Shown here: one piece after another, positions 16,344 through 25,465 of the stretch
How positions within the stretch are numbered: position 1 is the stretch's first letter
Layout of the letters: every line of letters starts with the position of its first letter
From: Vibrio sinus
GTDB taxonomy: Bacteria; Pseudomonadota; Gammaproteobacteria; Enterobacterales; Vibrionaceae
NCBI RefSeq assembly: GCF_023634645.1
Contig: NZ_JAMKMR010000001.1
Location: 310,001-374,000 of the forward strand
Reading direction: 5' to 3'
DNA length: 64,000 bases
The notes under the pieces: generated by a model
The model's input: only the letters and a program-made list of their open reading frames with translations
What the model was told of the DNA's origin: nothing
Database searches by the model: none
Made by a program: the position numbers and the translations under genes

Positions 16344-17665
16344 AACTTCACCGCCCACAGCTGTAACGATAACCCTTTAAACTCTCCAGCAGTGTGAATA
16401 GCAAGGGCAGCACTTGACCGAAAACTCGCCCATTCCTCACTTCCTTTATCCAACTCAAAATAGGTATAGCCCGCGTGATAAGGTAAAGCCCTAGGCACGA
16501 CAGGCATTGCCTTGAGCCTAATGCCTGGCAATTGTAAGTTGATGAGATCGCGTATATGGTCAATGGCCCCTAGCTTAGTTTGACTGACGAATTGGGTATG
16601 CAGAATATCAACAGAGACATCCGCTTTGACCGCAAGTACAAATGTCATGTTTTCCACCAGCTTTCTGTCTGGGATATCGGCTGACTTAATACCAAACTGC
16701 TGTTCTTTTATTGCCAACGGAATAGCACGCTGCTCAGACATTACACTTAACAAGCTCTTAAGATCACGTAAATAGGCGGAGAAGCATTGCGTTGCTTCTT
16801 GATGAACATATTGTACAAATGCTCTAGGCCTACGATTGGCTGAGCACAAGGTAGAAAGTTCACCTTCTGCTTGCAACAAGATTTGATAAAAATTGGCAGG
16901 ATGCACGCCTTGCACCTTCGAAAGATGCCAAAACAGCGGCTCGTAACGATTTAATATTTGCAACAACATAAAATCTGCAACTGACGATACGCCTTGTTGA
17001 TCCACTTCTCCTAGTCGTCGCACAATAGACTCAGCTTTATGTTGAAGCATTGAAGCAAACTCCGAGGCGAAATGGCTCAATACTGGCGATGCCTGGATAT
17101 CCACACAAGGCGGTATAAAATCTGCGTCTAGAACCACTTTGCCTTCAGGGGATACTTCAGAGATCTTCAAGATAGGTATACCCGTGTAAGAACACTTATC
17201 TTCATCTTCTATCAGTAACTTGAAGTTCAGCTTTCCCACTTCGATATTAGCGACACCTACACTGTCATAACAAGCATCACACGCTTCTTGTGTATGAATG
17301 GAATACCTTGAATGTTCACTATCGGAACCAAACAGCTGAGATTTGTCTGAAGGCAGTGGACAGCATAAGAAAACCACTTTGTTTACCGTAGATGTCGGGA
17401 CTTCCAGCACTTTTGGTAAATCAGCCAAAAGCGGCAACTCAAATGGCGTTCTATCCAGAAATATACCTTCAGCTTTGGTTAAACCAATTTTTCCAAGTGC
17501 TAAAAGCTCATTGTTAACTTCTAAATGCTTTATTCCCCAATGCAATGGGGAACTGAAAATATGAAATAAACTGGCTGACTTTTTTTGACTGCGCTCCAAT
17601 TGCTGGAAGTGCTGTGGCCTCATAAACATCCCGTCTTGCCAGACCACTGGGTTATACATAGACAT
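16340..17665 (-). CDS. tssK: type VI secretion system baseplate subunit TssK
   Basis: TssK is a cytoplasmic trimeric baseplate protein that joins the T6SS baseplate to the TssL/TssM cytoplasmic domains. The start MSMYNPVVWQDGMFMRPQHFQQLER is the conserved TssK N-terminus, and I set the start codon at 17665 for that reason; in-frame upstream codons overlap the end of tssJ. The length of 441 residues is normal. The ending ELDKGSEEWASFRSSAALAIHTAGEFKGLSLQLWAVK is also typical. It lies 10 bp after tssJ and overlaps tssL, so the three are one operon. Confidence 0.94.
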   Translation of the reverse strand: MSMYNPVVWQDGMFMRPQHFQQLERSQKKSASLFHIFSSPLHWGIKHLEVNNELLALGKIGLTKAEGIFLDRTPFELPLLADLPKVLEVPTSTVNKVVFLCCPLPSDKSQLFGSDSEHSRYSIHTQEACDACYDSVGVANIEVGKLNFKLLIEDEDKCSYTGIPILKISEVSPEGKVVLDADFIPPCVDIQASPVLSHFASEFASMLQHKAESIVRRLGEVDQQGVSSVADFMLLQILNRYEPLFWHLSKVQGVHPANFYQILLQAEGELSTLCSANRRPRAFVQYVHQEATQCFSAYLRDLKSLLSVMSEQRAIPLAIKEQQFGIKSADIPDRKLVENMTFVLAVKADVSVDILHTQFVSQTKLGAIDHIRDLINLQLPGIRLKAMPVVPRALPYHAGYTYFELDKGSEEWASFRSSAALAIHTAGEFKGLSLQLWAVKL

Positions 17666-17675
17666 ATTTTTACCC

Positions 17676-18176
17676 TTAGAAATAGGTTTGTTCAATTCCA
17701 CGAGTGTTGTTAATGACGAGTTCATTACCTTGTACTTCAAGTTTGATGAAATATTCACTCTTCGCGTCAATGGTTTCAACTTTACGCCATGAAGATCCGT
17801 TGATGTCCCTAAAAGCAGCCGCGATCCCAAGAGCCCGTGTTTGCGGATCAAGAGTCAATGTTTCATGGAGTGTTTCATTCGGTTGTAACTCAAACTCATA
17901 TCGCTTTATGTACTCATCACCTAACGATGCTTTATCATTTTCAAACAGTGCAAAAAAATCTAAGCTTCGAAACATGACTGGAGAAGTGAGCTCATAAAGC
18001 CTTAATATCACCGGAGAAGACTGCCCACTACTTCTTACATTCAGCTCCTTGGACGTATCTATGATCATCTCGACCGACGAACTGTCGGGCGTTAAACCTG
18101 TGGACTCTTTAAACTGATCCCACATGCTGCAACCCGATAACATAACTATCACTAAAACGATGATTATCTTACGCAT
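17676..18176 (-). CDS. tssJ: type VI secretion system lipoprotein TssJ
   Basis: TssJ is the outer-membrane lipoprotein of the T6SS membrane complex and contacts the periplasmic tip of TssM. Starting at the ATG at 18176, the 166-residue precursor has a short basic start, a hydrophobic stretch and the lipobox LSGC with Cys16 as the lipidated residue. The mature part has the TssJ beta-sandwich features SSPVILRLYELTSPVMFRSLDFFALFEND, including the loop that binds TssM. The start overlaps the tagH stop codon by 8 bp, an arrangement that favours this ATG over one 60 bp upstream. Confidence 0.92.
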   Translation of the reverse strand: MRKIIIVLVIVMLSGCSMWDQFKESTGLTPDSSSVEMIIDTSKELNVRSSGQSSPVILRLYELTSPVMFRSLDFFALFENDKASLGDEYIKRYEFELQPNETLHETLTLDPQTRALGIAAAFRDINGSSWRKVETIDAKSEYFIKLEVQGNELVINNTRGIEQTYF

Positions 18177-19527
18177 GACTATCCTTAATGTATTGACTGT
18201 ATTCCATTTTAATTCTTTGATCTGCGTCTTTTTCAAGCATATTGAGGCGGTTTAGTAAGTGCTCATCAAGCAAATCTCTGGGCATTTTCCAAAACATTAA
18301 ACTCTGGCGAAAACGCCGACTCTTTGTATCTATTGACTGCCTTGAACTAGATATTCGAACTAACTCCTGCACCGTGTCTGTCGTCACTTTTTGTCTAGCC
18401 TTAGCAAGCCGCTGTTCATGTAGATTCATTTCCGCTAAAACTTGCTCAAAAAGCTCTGTTGGCTCAAGACGCTTGTCCTTGTATAGCGCTATCATCACCT
18501 CTGCTATATCTACGCTCTCCAACTCGATTGACTCTTCGCCCATTCGGCTCATTTCGTCGATGTTCTTTAGGCTAGTTTGAAAATGATCGATACATAGCCT
18601 CAGGCAGCGTCCTACACTACCAAAAAAATGGACATCACGTAGTAAGTCAGCATCACTTTTTATACCCAGACCTTTGAGCAGAGCGATCAGACAAGCATGG
18701 TCCTGTCTCGCCGCTACTCTTGTTGGGGTTGAAACATCAATCTCCTCGACACAGTTCTGGCTGACATCGCAACTTTTTGTCGCGTTTGAGTGGACGTGAT
18801 TGGGCTCAGTTTGAACCGAGCGTTGTTGATTATACGTATCGCTATCCGCATTTGACTGCATCCAGTTGTCGGGGATCAATGGTGCTGCGTGAAAATATGC
18901 ACCCATACTTTCAGAGTCATCGACTAACTGCCGAGTGCTTTTGTTAGCTGGCTGTGGATGACGACTATCAATGGGATCACATACTTGGGCTTCACTATCT
19001 GAAGTACTGGCCCCAGTTAGGTGCTGTATTGGATCCTGTTCCGTATGTTCGTAGCGAGTTGCATCGAAGAGTTGGTCTGTTGATTGGCCACGTTCACCCA
19101 GAACAACGTCGTTAGACTTAACGTCATTGGGTAGCAAACTATCAAGAGGATCTGTAGAGTCTCGATTGGGCTCTATGTCAATAGCTATATCTGTGTGAGT
19201 GGACATCTGATCAATAGTGATCGTAAGTTCATACTCTCCTAATGAAAGCCTATCACCTTGATGCAGAGAAATCGGCTGGCTTTTCTGTACCTGCTGTCCA
19301 TTCAACAAGGTTCCATTCGTGCTTACATCACTAAAGTAGTAGTCATCACCATACATGGATATCATGCCATGGACACTGGAAATGAAACGATTGTTATCTA
19401 ATAAAACAGCAGAACACCCTGACGAACGACCTATGGTTCCTCCCCCATGAGGCATTTCAATATGTGTCTCACCACGATAGTCTTCAGGGTGCTTTGTTAA
19501 ATTGATAACCAACTGGTTAGTAGACAT
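18169..19527 (-). CDS. tagH: T6SS-associated FHA-domain protein TagH
   Basis: This is a cytoplasmic forkhead-associated domain protein of T6SS loci (452 residues). Residues about 25-100 are the FHA domain, with GGTIGRSSGCSAVLLD, SSVHGMI and STNGTLLNGQ as the phosphothreonine-binding loops. A long polar, low-complexity linker follows (about 115-270), then a helical C-terminal domain of about 180 residues seen in TagH/ImpI proteins. In systems with the PpkA kinase and PppA phosphatase the FHA protein receives the phosphorylation signal; neither of those genes is in the window. First gene of the minus-strand tagH-tssJ-tssK-tssL operon. Confidence 0.9.
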   Translation of the reverse strand: MSTNQLVINLTKHPEDYRGETHIEMPHGGGTIGRSSGCSAVLLDNNRFISSVHGMISMYGDDYYFSDVSTNGTLLNGQQVQKSQPISLHQGDRLSLGEYELTITIDQMSTHTDIAIDIEPNRDSTDPLDSLLPNDVKSNDVVLGERGQSTDQLFDATRYEHTEQDPIQHLTGASTSDSEAQVCDPIDSRHPQPANKSTRQLVDDSESMGAYFHAAPLIPDNWMQSNADSDTYNQQRSVQTEPNHVHSNATKSCDVSQNCVEEIDVSTPTRVAARQDHACLIALLKGLGIKSDADLLRDVHFFGSVGRCLRLCIDHFQTSLKNIDEMSRMGEESIELESVDIAEVMIALYKDKRLEPTELFEQVLAEMNLHEQRLAKARQKVTTDTVQELVRISSSRQSIDTKSRRFRQSLMFWKMPRDLLDEHLLNRLNMLEKDADQRIKMEYSQYIKDSHA

Positions 19528-19539
19528 TCTTCTACACCA

Positions 19540-20142
19540 TTAAAATAACATGGAAAGAGAAAGCTCTAAGCCTCCTATTCCATCATTGTAAACGGGAAAC
19601 AAGTAGCTGATTTGAGGAATGATTTGTATATGAGCATTAGGGTCTGAACCTAGCTTGACTACCGTCCCTATTGTCGCAACTGCACGCAATTCAAACTGAG
19701 AAATATCTTCTAGTTGGGCGCCGTATTTAAATCCGTCACTATCTACAACCCAGCGATTTTTATAATTGACCATCCCTGCAGAGAGTCCAGCTCCAACGTA
19801 GGGAGTCAGCCAGCCCCAACTATTTAACGCATATTGTGGTACAGCTCTAAGTTCGTAGCTCGTGACTTCTTGATATATTCCATTCGGTGGCGCAGTGATA
19901 GAATCTTGAATATAGTTCAAGCCGAACCACCAACGCCAGCGATTATTATTTTCATCAATTGGCGTAGTATAAACTAAGCCAAAACTAGTGACATCTTGGC
20001 TACCACTTTCTCCTTGTTGATAATCAATACTGGTCAAATTTACTAGAGAAACCGTCCCTCCATAACGTTGCCCTTTGGCAAATAGTGGTGAAGATACAAT
20101 GAGAAGTGTACACAATGAAATACAGTGAAAGATCTTTGACAT
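19540..20142 (-). CDS. outer-membrane beta-barrel-like protein next to T6SS genes
   Basis: A 200-residue exported protein: signal peptide of about 22 residues ending in SPLFA, then alternating hydrophobic and polar residues rich in Tyr, Trp and Gly and ending in LSLSMLF, a C-terminal phenylalanine as in outer-membrane barrels. Segments such as WRWWFGLNYIQD and LTPYVGAGLSAGMVNY fit eight-strand barrels of the OmpA/OmpW size class. I do not recognise the family. It lies 12 bp upstream of tagH on the same strand, so it is probably the first gene of the T6SS operon. Confidence 0.75.
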   Translation of the reverse strand: MSKIFHCISLCTLLIVSSPLFAKGQRYGGTVSLVNLTSIDYQQGESGSQDVTSFGLVYTTPIDENNNRWRWWFGLNYIQDSITAPPNGIYQEVTSYELRAVPQYALNSWGWLTPYVGAGLSAGMVNYKNRWVVDSDGFKYGAQLEDISQFELRAVATIGTVVKLGSDPNAHIQIIPQISYLFPVYNDGIGGLELSLSMLF

Positions 20143-20782
20143 CCCTATCTCTCTTTAAATGAAATTACATCTTAATCAGTCGAACCTGACTTACTTCAAC
20201 TGAGAATTTCGCAGGGTGTAGAGGACCTTACCAACAAAATTTATTAATTCAATACTGTAAACTGAGTGGCTGGTTGAAAAGGAAAAACATCTGCTAAGTT
20301 AGACAAAACACCTATTAAGTTGGTTAATTTGCCTGTCTTCATGGAGCGGTACGCGCAGTAAGATAACGAGATACGCCCAACTTAAAACTGAATTAATCAT
20401 AATTTTTTTTAATTGTAATAACTATCAATAGAATCTTTATTTTTTTTGAATTATGCCGCAAAGGTATATTTAATCGGGCGAGTATTATCAAATTGACTAT
20501 CAACTCATGTTACTTTTACTGCTCTTTAAACTAGACAGATATTTTTAATAAGTCACTACAATGAGAAATATTAATCAACTAATTAATTCGACAAACCAAA
20601 CAGATGAAGTCTCAAGTATAGAAAAATCAGTATTCACTACTCGCTTTCAGTTGTGTTTAAAACAATACAAAGAAATTAGTTTCTGACGTCAATGTGCACA
20701 CTGGGGAATATCAAGTATTACTACACAGTTAGTCATTTTTACTGGTGGTATTAGAGATTAGCCTATTAATACATTAAGCATC
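20143..20782. other. 640-bp AT-rich divergent region between the T6SS operon and tssM
   Basis: The region must hold the promoters of both T6SS units. It is strongly AT-rich, as is common for silenced secretion loci. The only frame noticed is a 41-codon + frame at 20561-20686 starting MRNINQLINS; it has no recognisable ribosome site and I do not call it a gene. I find no convincing sigma-54 site of the TGGCAC-N5-TTGCA type. Confidence 0.45.
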
Positions 20783-23700
20783 ATGATAAAAATAAAATAT
20801 TCAAAATCGACGGTCATAACGTCACTATTACTAACATTATTCGCCGTAACGGTACTGATTGTAATATACGCCTACGTATTTCCTTCTGCTCCTCTTTGGA
20901 CATTATTGGCGAGCATTTCTGTCGTTGTTTTCACGTTCGCACTACTCAACTGGATACTTTGGAAAAAAGGAAAAAATACAACACACACCTTGTCTTTAGA
21001 AAGCGAATCGGACGCTCTCATAGATTTACTAACTCCACTATTGCTTTCATCTATAGATAAACCTATCTATCTAATTTTAGGTACAATCGGAGCTGGAAAG
21101 TCGACCTTTTTATACACATCCAATGCAATCAAACCCATTGATCACACACGAACCAATGAGAACGACTATTTCAAGTGGTTTGAATCGGAAGAAGCCATCT
21201 ATATTGAGCCCTCTCACCCAATGGTTCATCAAGAACATTCTCAATACAATGCCGAACTCTGGACAACATTCATTAAACAAATTGTCCAATACAAACCTAG
21301 AAAGCCAATTGCCGGATGTATGGTATTGGTGGACTTTGAGTACCTGATACTCAACGAAGCTGCTCAAGTAGAATACACGCTGAGTTTAATTCGCGACCAC
21401 TTAACCATGCTAGGAGATAAGACACAGACTTCGCTGCCAACCTACCTGATCCTCACCAAACTGGATAAGCTGGACGGATTTAAAGAGTATGTTCATTACA
21501 GCCCAGTAAAATCTTGGCTGGAATATTTTTCGATCAACTTCAAGCATTGCAGCGGTAATCTAAAACAGGATTATCATCACTGCTATCAAAAATTACGTAC
21601 CTCTCTAGAAACGTACTCACTCGACGCATCTTCTCTCGCAACAAACAATGAAGAGAAAAAATCAATTATTGGCTTTGCAAAACAATTTGAACTGTGTGAA
21701 GGGCTGGTTTATCAAGTCGTAGAGTCGTTTCATCAAGCAAAAAATGGAGTGTTTTACCTCGATTTACGGGAGCTGTTCTTTGTTTCCAATTTACAAAGTG
21801 GCCGCAAGTACAATCTACTTGCCAAAAGCTGCAGCCATTATTTTAACGTTCCAGTCATCGCCTCTGAGCATACTCAGCTGATTGAAACACCCTATTTCAC
21901 CCGGTTTTTGGTTCAGTCGCAAATCCTCCCCGAGAGCGATTATAGTCGAGAAAATCAAGGATATTTAAAGAAAATTCAGCGTAAGAGCTACATGACCATC
22001 GTAGCCTCATTACTCATCGTTTCGGTAGTGGGCTTTTTCCTTATACAAACGCTTTCCGCCAACCTTCATGTCATCAATCAGCTACTATCGGTATCTAAAA
22101 CGCAACATCGCATAGCACCTTCTGGGTTCAATCAAAAGCTTATCGAAGCCAGTAGTACGATATCACCCAGATACAAAGGCTGGACGATAGGTAATGAAGC
22201 CCTGCGACACGAAAAAAGCACAATGCTAGTAAGCCGTTTGAAAGACAGCACAAGTATCGCCTACCAATCACTAATCGATATCATCTCCACCGATCTAATG
22301 CCCACTATAGAGCAAGGCTATCGTAAACAACTCGACATTCTCAAAGATACGCCTGAGCTTGCTCTACCAATGTTGAAAGGCTATTTAATGCTTAAGTCCC
22401 CAGAAAAGAGAAACCTTGCTTTCTTACAGCACCAAACTCAAGCGATGCTATCAAAACAAGGGGTTTCTAGTGCTTTAAACGATGAAGTGATGAATTATTT
22501 AACCGCCTACTTCAAAACACCATTTCACGCTGTAGGCATTGATATGGAACTGGTTAGGTCAATACGAAGGGCATTACTGGCTCAACCTAATTCAGACTTG
22601 GTCTATGCCGAGCTAATCAGTCAAACTAAGCAAAAAGACATTGGCACGCTAAATTTGAAGCGGGCAATTGGTTTTTCATACAACGCAGTATTTAGTGACA
22701 ACACGAACGATAGCAGACTTGAGTTTAGCAAAGTGTACACTGACACAGGTTTCAAAACGTTCTATAAACCCCAAGTTGATCAAATAGCCAAAGCCGTTAC
22801 CGCTGATGACTGGGTATTAGGATTGTCGAACAATGTCATCCCAAGCGACGATGAACAACAAAGCTTTAAAGACAAAGTCAGACAAAAATATATCGACGAC
22901 TATATCAGCCACTGGCGCAAAGCGCTGAGTGAACTTAAGGTGAAGCGCTTCAATAACATCATGGAGTTAAACAATGCGGTTGATCTAATTTCAGGCCCGT
23001 CGTCTCCATTTAGCACGGCCCTACGACTGGTTTACAACAATACTGCGTTCTCTCCCACGAACAGCCTATCCATGATAAAAGTAGATGGGAGCGATGTGTC
23101 TCAATCGGTAACCGATCAGGTTGCTGATACAATACAAAACTCCAAACTATCAAGCCATATAGTGATGAAAAGGGTTGAGCGCTCATTTTCTTCACTCAAC
23201 CAGTTACAAAACCCTGAAACCGACAATGCGCCAACACCTTGGGAAGAGACCACATCATCGCTAAGTAGGCTTAGGACCTATCTAAAAGAAATTTCAGATG
23301 CACCAAACCCACAACTTGCCGCTCTCTCAGCAGCACGTTCACGTATGAAAGGTGTCGAGTCTGACCCAATCATCCAACTCAAACAAATCGCTATCAAGTC
23401 TCCCGAACCCGTCAAAAGCTGGCTTCTTAGCATAGTACGACAAAGTTGGTCAGTAGTGGTGCACGAAGCTGCGGAAGGTATTCAAAGCAAATGGGATAGC
23501 GAGGTATACAGTAAATACCGTCAAATAGGCCTCAATAAATACCCATTTAGCCTATCCGCATCTGAAGAAATTTCCATAGACGACTTCGAACAGCTCTTTT
23601 CTTCTGGTGGAATTCTAGACGAGTTCATTCAGAACAACCTTGCCCCGTTTTACGATACGAACTTGTGGACGGCAAAAAAAGTTGAAGGCCAAGTTTTGCC

Positions 23701-24178
23701 TTTAACCCCAGCATTTTTGGTCCAACTTAGAAATTACACCGTGATTAAAAATACACTCATTAACAAGGCGACTAACCGCTTTTACCTCCCTTTTAACACC
23801 AAGGTCTTGGATCTAGACTCTAGCGCAATACGGGCAACCATTAATCTGTCCGATTCACCCATACTTTACTATCAGGGACCAAGTAAAGTGCGGGAGCTGC
23901 ACTGGCCCCCGAGCAACGGCAACTTTTCTAGCAGTATAACTATTCAAGATATTACCGCCGAAGGCAAACAGCATGTGCTGTCGGAAAACGGGCAATGGGC
24001 ACTATTCCGACTTATTGGCAACTCAACCATCTCCAATGTCAAAGATGGCAGTTTTACCAGTGAGATCAATGTCGCTGGCCGTAAATTAAGCCTCAATATT
24101 CACCCACTTACAACAAGGAACCCATTTACTTTATCAGAGCTTTATAACTTTAACTTACCAAAAACAATAACTTTATAA
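20783..24178 (+). CDS. tssM: type VI secretion system membrane subunit TssM (IcmF)
   Basis: TssM is the large inner-membrane protein of the T6SS that spans the periplasm to meet TssJ. The 1131-residue sequence has two N-terminal membrane segments (residues about 10-32 and 38-60), a cytoplasmic NTPase-like domain with an intact Walker A G100-TIGAGK-S107, a third membrane segment near 405-425, and a long periplasmic part ending in a beta-rich domain (LSLNIHPLTTRNPFTL). The architecture matches IcmF. It is transcribed away from tagH-tssJ-tssK-tssL, unlike most clusters where all are on one strand. An Lrp-family gene follows 33 bp later. Confidence 0.94.
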   Translation: MIKIKYSKSTVITSLLLTLFAVTVLIVIYAYVFPSAPLWTLLASISVVVFTFALLNWILWKKGKNTTHTLSLESESDALIDLLTPLLLSSIDKPIYLILGTIGAGKSTFLYTSNAIKPIDHTRTNENDYFKWFESEEAIYIEPSHPMVHQEHSQYNAELWTTFIKQIVQYKPRKPIAGCMVLVDFEYLILNEAAQVEYTLSLIRDHLTMLGDKTQTSLPTYLILTKLDKLDGFKEYVHYSPVKSWLEYFSINFKHCSGNLKQDYHHCYQKLRTSLETYSLDASSLATNNEEKKSIIGFAKQFELCEGLVYQVVESFHQAKNGVFYLDLRELFFVSNLQSGRKYNLLAKSCSHYFNVPVIASEHTQLIETPYFTRFLVQSQILPESDYSRENQGYLKKIQRKSYMTIVASLLIVSVVGFFLIQTLSANLHVINQLLSVSKTQHRIAPSGFNQKLIEASSTISPRYKGWTIGNEALRHEKSTMLVSRLKDSTSIAYQSLIDIISTDLMPTIEQGYRKQLDILKDTPELALPMLKGYLMLKSPEKRNLAFLQHQTQAMLSKQGVSSALNDEVMNYLTAYFKTPFHAVGIDMELVRSIRRALLAQPNSDLVYAELISQTKQKDIGTLNLKRAIGFSYNAVFSDNTNDSRLEFSKVYTDTGFKTFYKPQVDQIAKAVTADDWVLGLSNNVIPSDDEQQSFKDKVRQKYIDDYISHWRKALSELKVKRFNNIMELNNAVDLISGPSSPFSTALRLVYNNTAFSPTNSLSMIKVDGSDVSQSVTDQVADTIQNSKLSSHIVMKRVERSFSSLNQLQNPETDNAPTPWEETTSSLSRLRTYLKEISDAPNPQLAALSAARSRMKGVESDPIIQLKQIAIKSPEPVKSWLLSIVRQSWSVVVHEAAEGIQSKWDSEVYSKYRQIGLNKYPFSLSASEEISIDDFEQLFSSGGILDEFIQNNLAPFYDTNLWTAKKVEGQVLPLTPAFLVQLRNYTVIKNTLINKATNRFYLPFNTKVLDLDSSAIRATINLSDSPILYYQGPSKVRELHWPPSNGNFSSSITIQDITAEGKQHVLSENGQWALFRLIGNSTISNVKDGSFTSEINVAGRKLSLNIHPLTTRNPFTLSELYNFNLPKTITL

Positions 24179-24211
24179 CAAAACAGTTAATAAATTCAGA
24201 AGGCAGAATCA

Positions 24212-24664
24212 ATGATAACTAACGCTAACTTACAAGGACTCGATAGGCTTGATCGCAAAATATTATCAAACTTATTATCTAATGGGAGGGAATCCATCGC
24301 CAACCTGTCACGCAACATAGGGCTGTCGAGAACGGCGGTGGCAGAGCGGATCAATCGATTGGAACGAACTGGGATTATTAAAGGCTATACTGCCCAGATC
24401 CGAGTTGAAAGTGAAGGAAGAAAAACCGCCAGCTACTTGCTTATATCTTGTGAAAAAGGCAGAAAAGACGATGTGACCAATGCTTTAAGGGAAATACCAG
24501 AGGTGAGACTAACCAGTATTGTAGGAGGAAGCTACGATATTATCGCATTAATAGAAGCCCCCGATCTCCATTGTATCCATAACCTTTGTAATGAGATTGA
24601 GGCATTTAAAGGTATCCGAAGTCTCAATAATACCGTGATTTTACATCAACCCATCGCGCGATAG
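24212..24664 (+). CDS. Lrp/AsnC-family transcriptional regulator
   Basis: A 150-residue DNA-binding protein. Residues about 10-60 form the AsnC-type helix-turn-helix (LDRLDRKILSNLLSNGRESIANLSRNIGLSRTAVAERINRLER) and residues 70-150 the RAM effector-binding domain, with the GGSYDIIALIE segment that usually binds amino acids. It lies 33 bp after tssM on the same strand, so it may share the transcript, but a role in T6SS control is not shown. Targets are unknown; members often regulate themselves and a neighbouring amino-acid gene. Confidence 0.88.
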   Translation: MITNANLQGLDRLDRKILSNLLSNGRESIANLSRNIGLSRTAVAERINRLERTGIIKGYTAQIRVESEGRKTASYLLISCEKGRKDDVTNALREIPEVRLTSIVGGSYDIIALIEAPDLHCIHNLCNEIEAFKGIRSLNNTVILHQPIAR

Positions 24665-24718
24665 ACCATAAATACAACAACACTATCCGATTAAAGGTTG
24701 TCTAAACCAAAAGAAAAA

Positions 24719-24736
24719 GGAGAGCCGAAGCTCTCC
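24719..24736. terminator. terminator of the infC-rpmI-rplT transcript (bidirectional form)
   Basis: GGAGAGC and GCTCTCC close a CGAA/TTCG tetraloop, one of the most stable RNA loops. On the minus strand it is followed by CTTTTTCTTTT and ends the rplT transcript. The + strand version has only a weak T run, so it is less likely to serve the Lrp gene. Confidence 0.88.
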
Positions 24737-24759
24737 ATTTCAAAAACTCAAGTCAGCAA

Positions 24760-25113
24760 TTAAAGTGCTGCTTTCGCTTTTTCTACTAAAACAGTAAATG
24801 CTGCTTTGTCGAATACTGCGATGTCTGCAAGGATCTTACGATCGATCTCGATAGATGCTTTCTTAAGACCGTTGATAAAACGGCTGTAAGATAGACCATT
24901 TTGACGAGATGCTGCATTGATACGTGCAATCCATAGTTGACGGAATTGACGTTTCTTGTTGCGACGGTCACGGTAAGCGTATTGACCAGCTTTAGTTACA
25001 GCTTGGAAAGCTACGCGGTAAACACGTGAACGTGCTCCGTAGTAACCTTTAGCTTGTTTTAGAACTTTCTTATGACGTGCACGAGCTTGTACACCACGTT
25101 TTACGCGAGGCAT
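24760..25113 (-). CDS. rplT: 50S ribosomal protein L20
   Basis: L20 binds 23S rRNA early in large-subunit assembly and also represses its own operon. The 117-residue sequence starts [32 protein letters not shown] and has [21 protein letters not shown], both invariant family blocks. The length equals that of Escherichia coli L20 within a residue. It follows rpmI by 40 bp, the standard infC-rpmI-rplT order. Confidence 0.98.
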   Translation of the reverse strand: MPRVKRGVQARARHKKVLKQAKGYYGARSRVYRVAFQAVTKAGQYAYRDRRNKKRQFRQLWIARINAASRQNGLSYSRFINGLKKASIEIDRKILADIAVFDKAAFTVLVEKAKAAL

Positions 25114-25153
25114 TATGCTTCTCCTAAACTAAACGATAATAAACTAAAAAGAA

Positions 25154-25348
25154 TTAAGCGTATGGCATCATACGAACAACTGCAGCCACTTCACATTTAG
25201 GAAGGATTGCGTTTGGACGTAGTTGACGCTTGTTCTTAGTAGTACGCTTAGTCAGGATGTGACGTTTAGTAGCGTGCTTGTACTTAATACCACCAGCAGT
25301 TTTCTTGAAACGCTTAGCAGCACCTTTGTTGGTTTTCATCTTAGGCAT
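25154..25348 (-). CDS. rpmI: 50S ribosomal protein L35
   Basis: A 64-residue basic protein of the large subunit. [20 protein letters not shown] and [21 protein letters not shown] are the L35 hallmarks. A Shine-Dalgarno GGAG precedes the ATG. Translation of rpmI and rplT is known to be controlled by L20 in Escherichia coli through RNA structure between infC and rpmI; a matching hairpin is annotated separately here. Confidence 0.98.
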   Translation of the reverse strand: MPKMKTNKGAAKRFKKTAGGIKYKHATKRHILTKRTTKNKRQLRPNAILPKCEVAAVVRMMPYA

Positions 25349-25403
25349 GATGAATAACTCCGCATTGTGATAGTTTAATTAACAATGTAATTAGGGCGAA
25401 TAA

Positions 25404-25445
25404 AACCCTGCCACCTTCCCTTCTTTAAAGGTCAACGGCAGGGTT
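25404..25445 (-). promoter_or_regulatory. hairpin between infC and rpmI (L20 operator or attenuator candidate)
   Basis: On the minus strand AACCCTGCC pairs with GGCAGGGTT, and inside ACCTT pairs with AAGGT, giving a two-part stem followed by TTATT. It lies 21 bp after the infC stop and about 55 bp before the rpmI ATG. In Escherichia coli this interval holds an L20-binding stem and a partial terminator. The identity as L20 site is inference from position. Confidence 0.6.
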
Positions 25446-25465
25446 CATTACTTGTAAGCCGTTAA

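Noticed and set aside
20561..20686. 41-codon + frame in the T6SS divergent region
   Set aside because: No Shine-Dalgarno sequence, very AT-rich composition and no recognisable features; likely chance.
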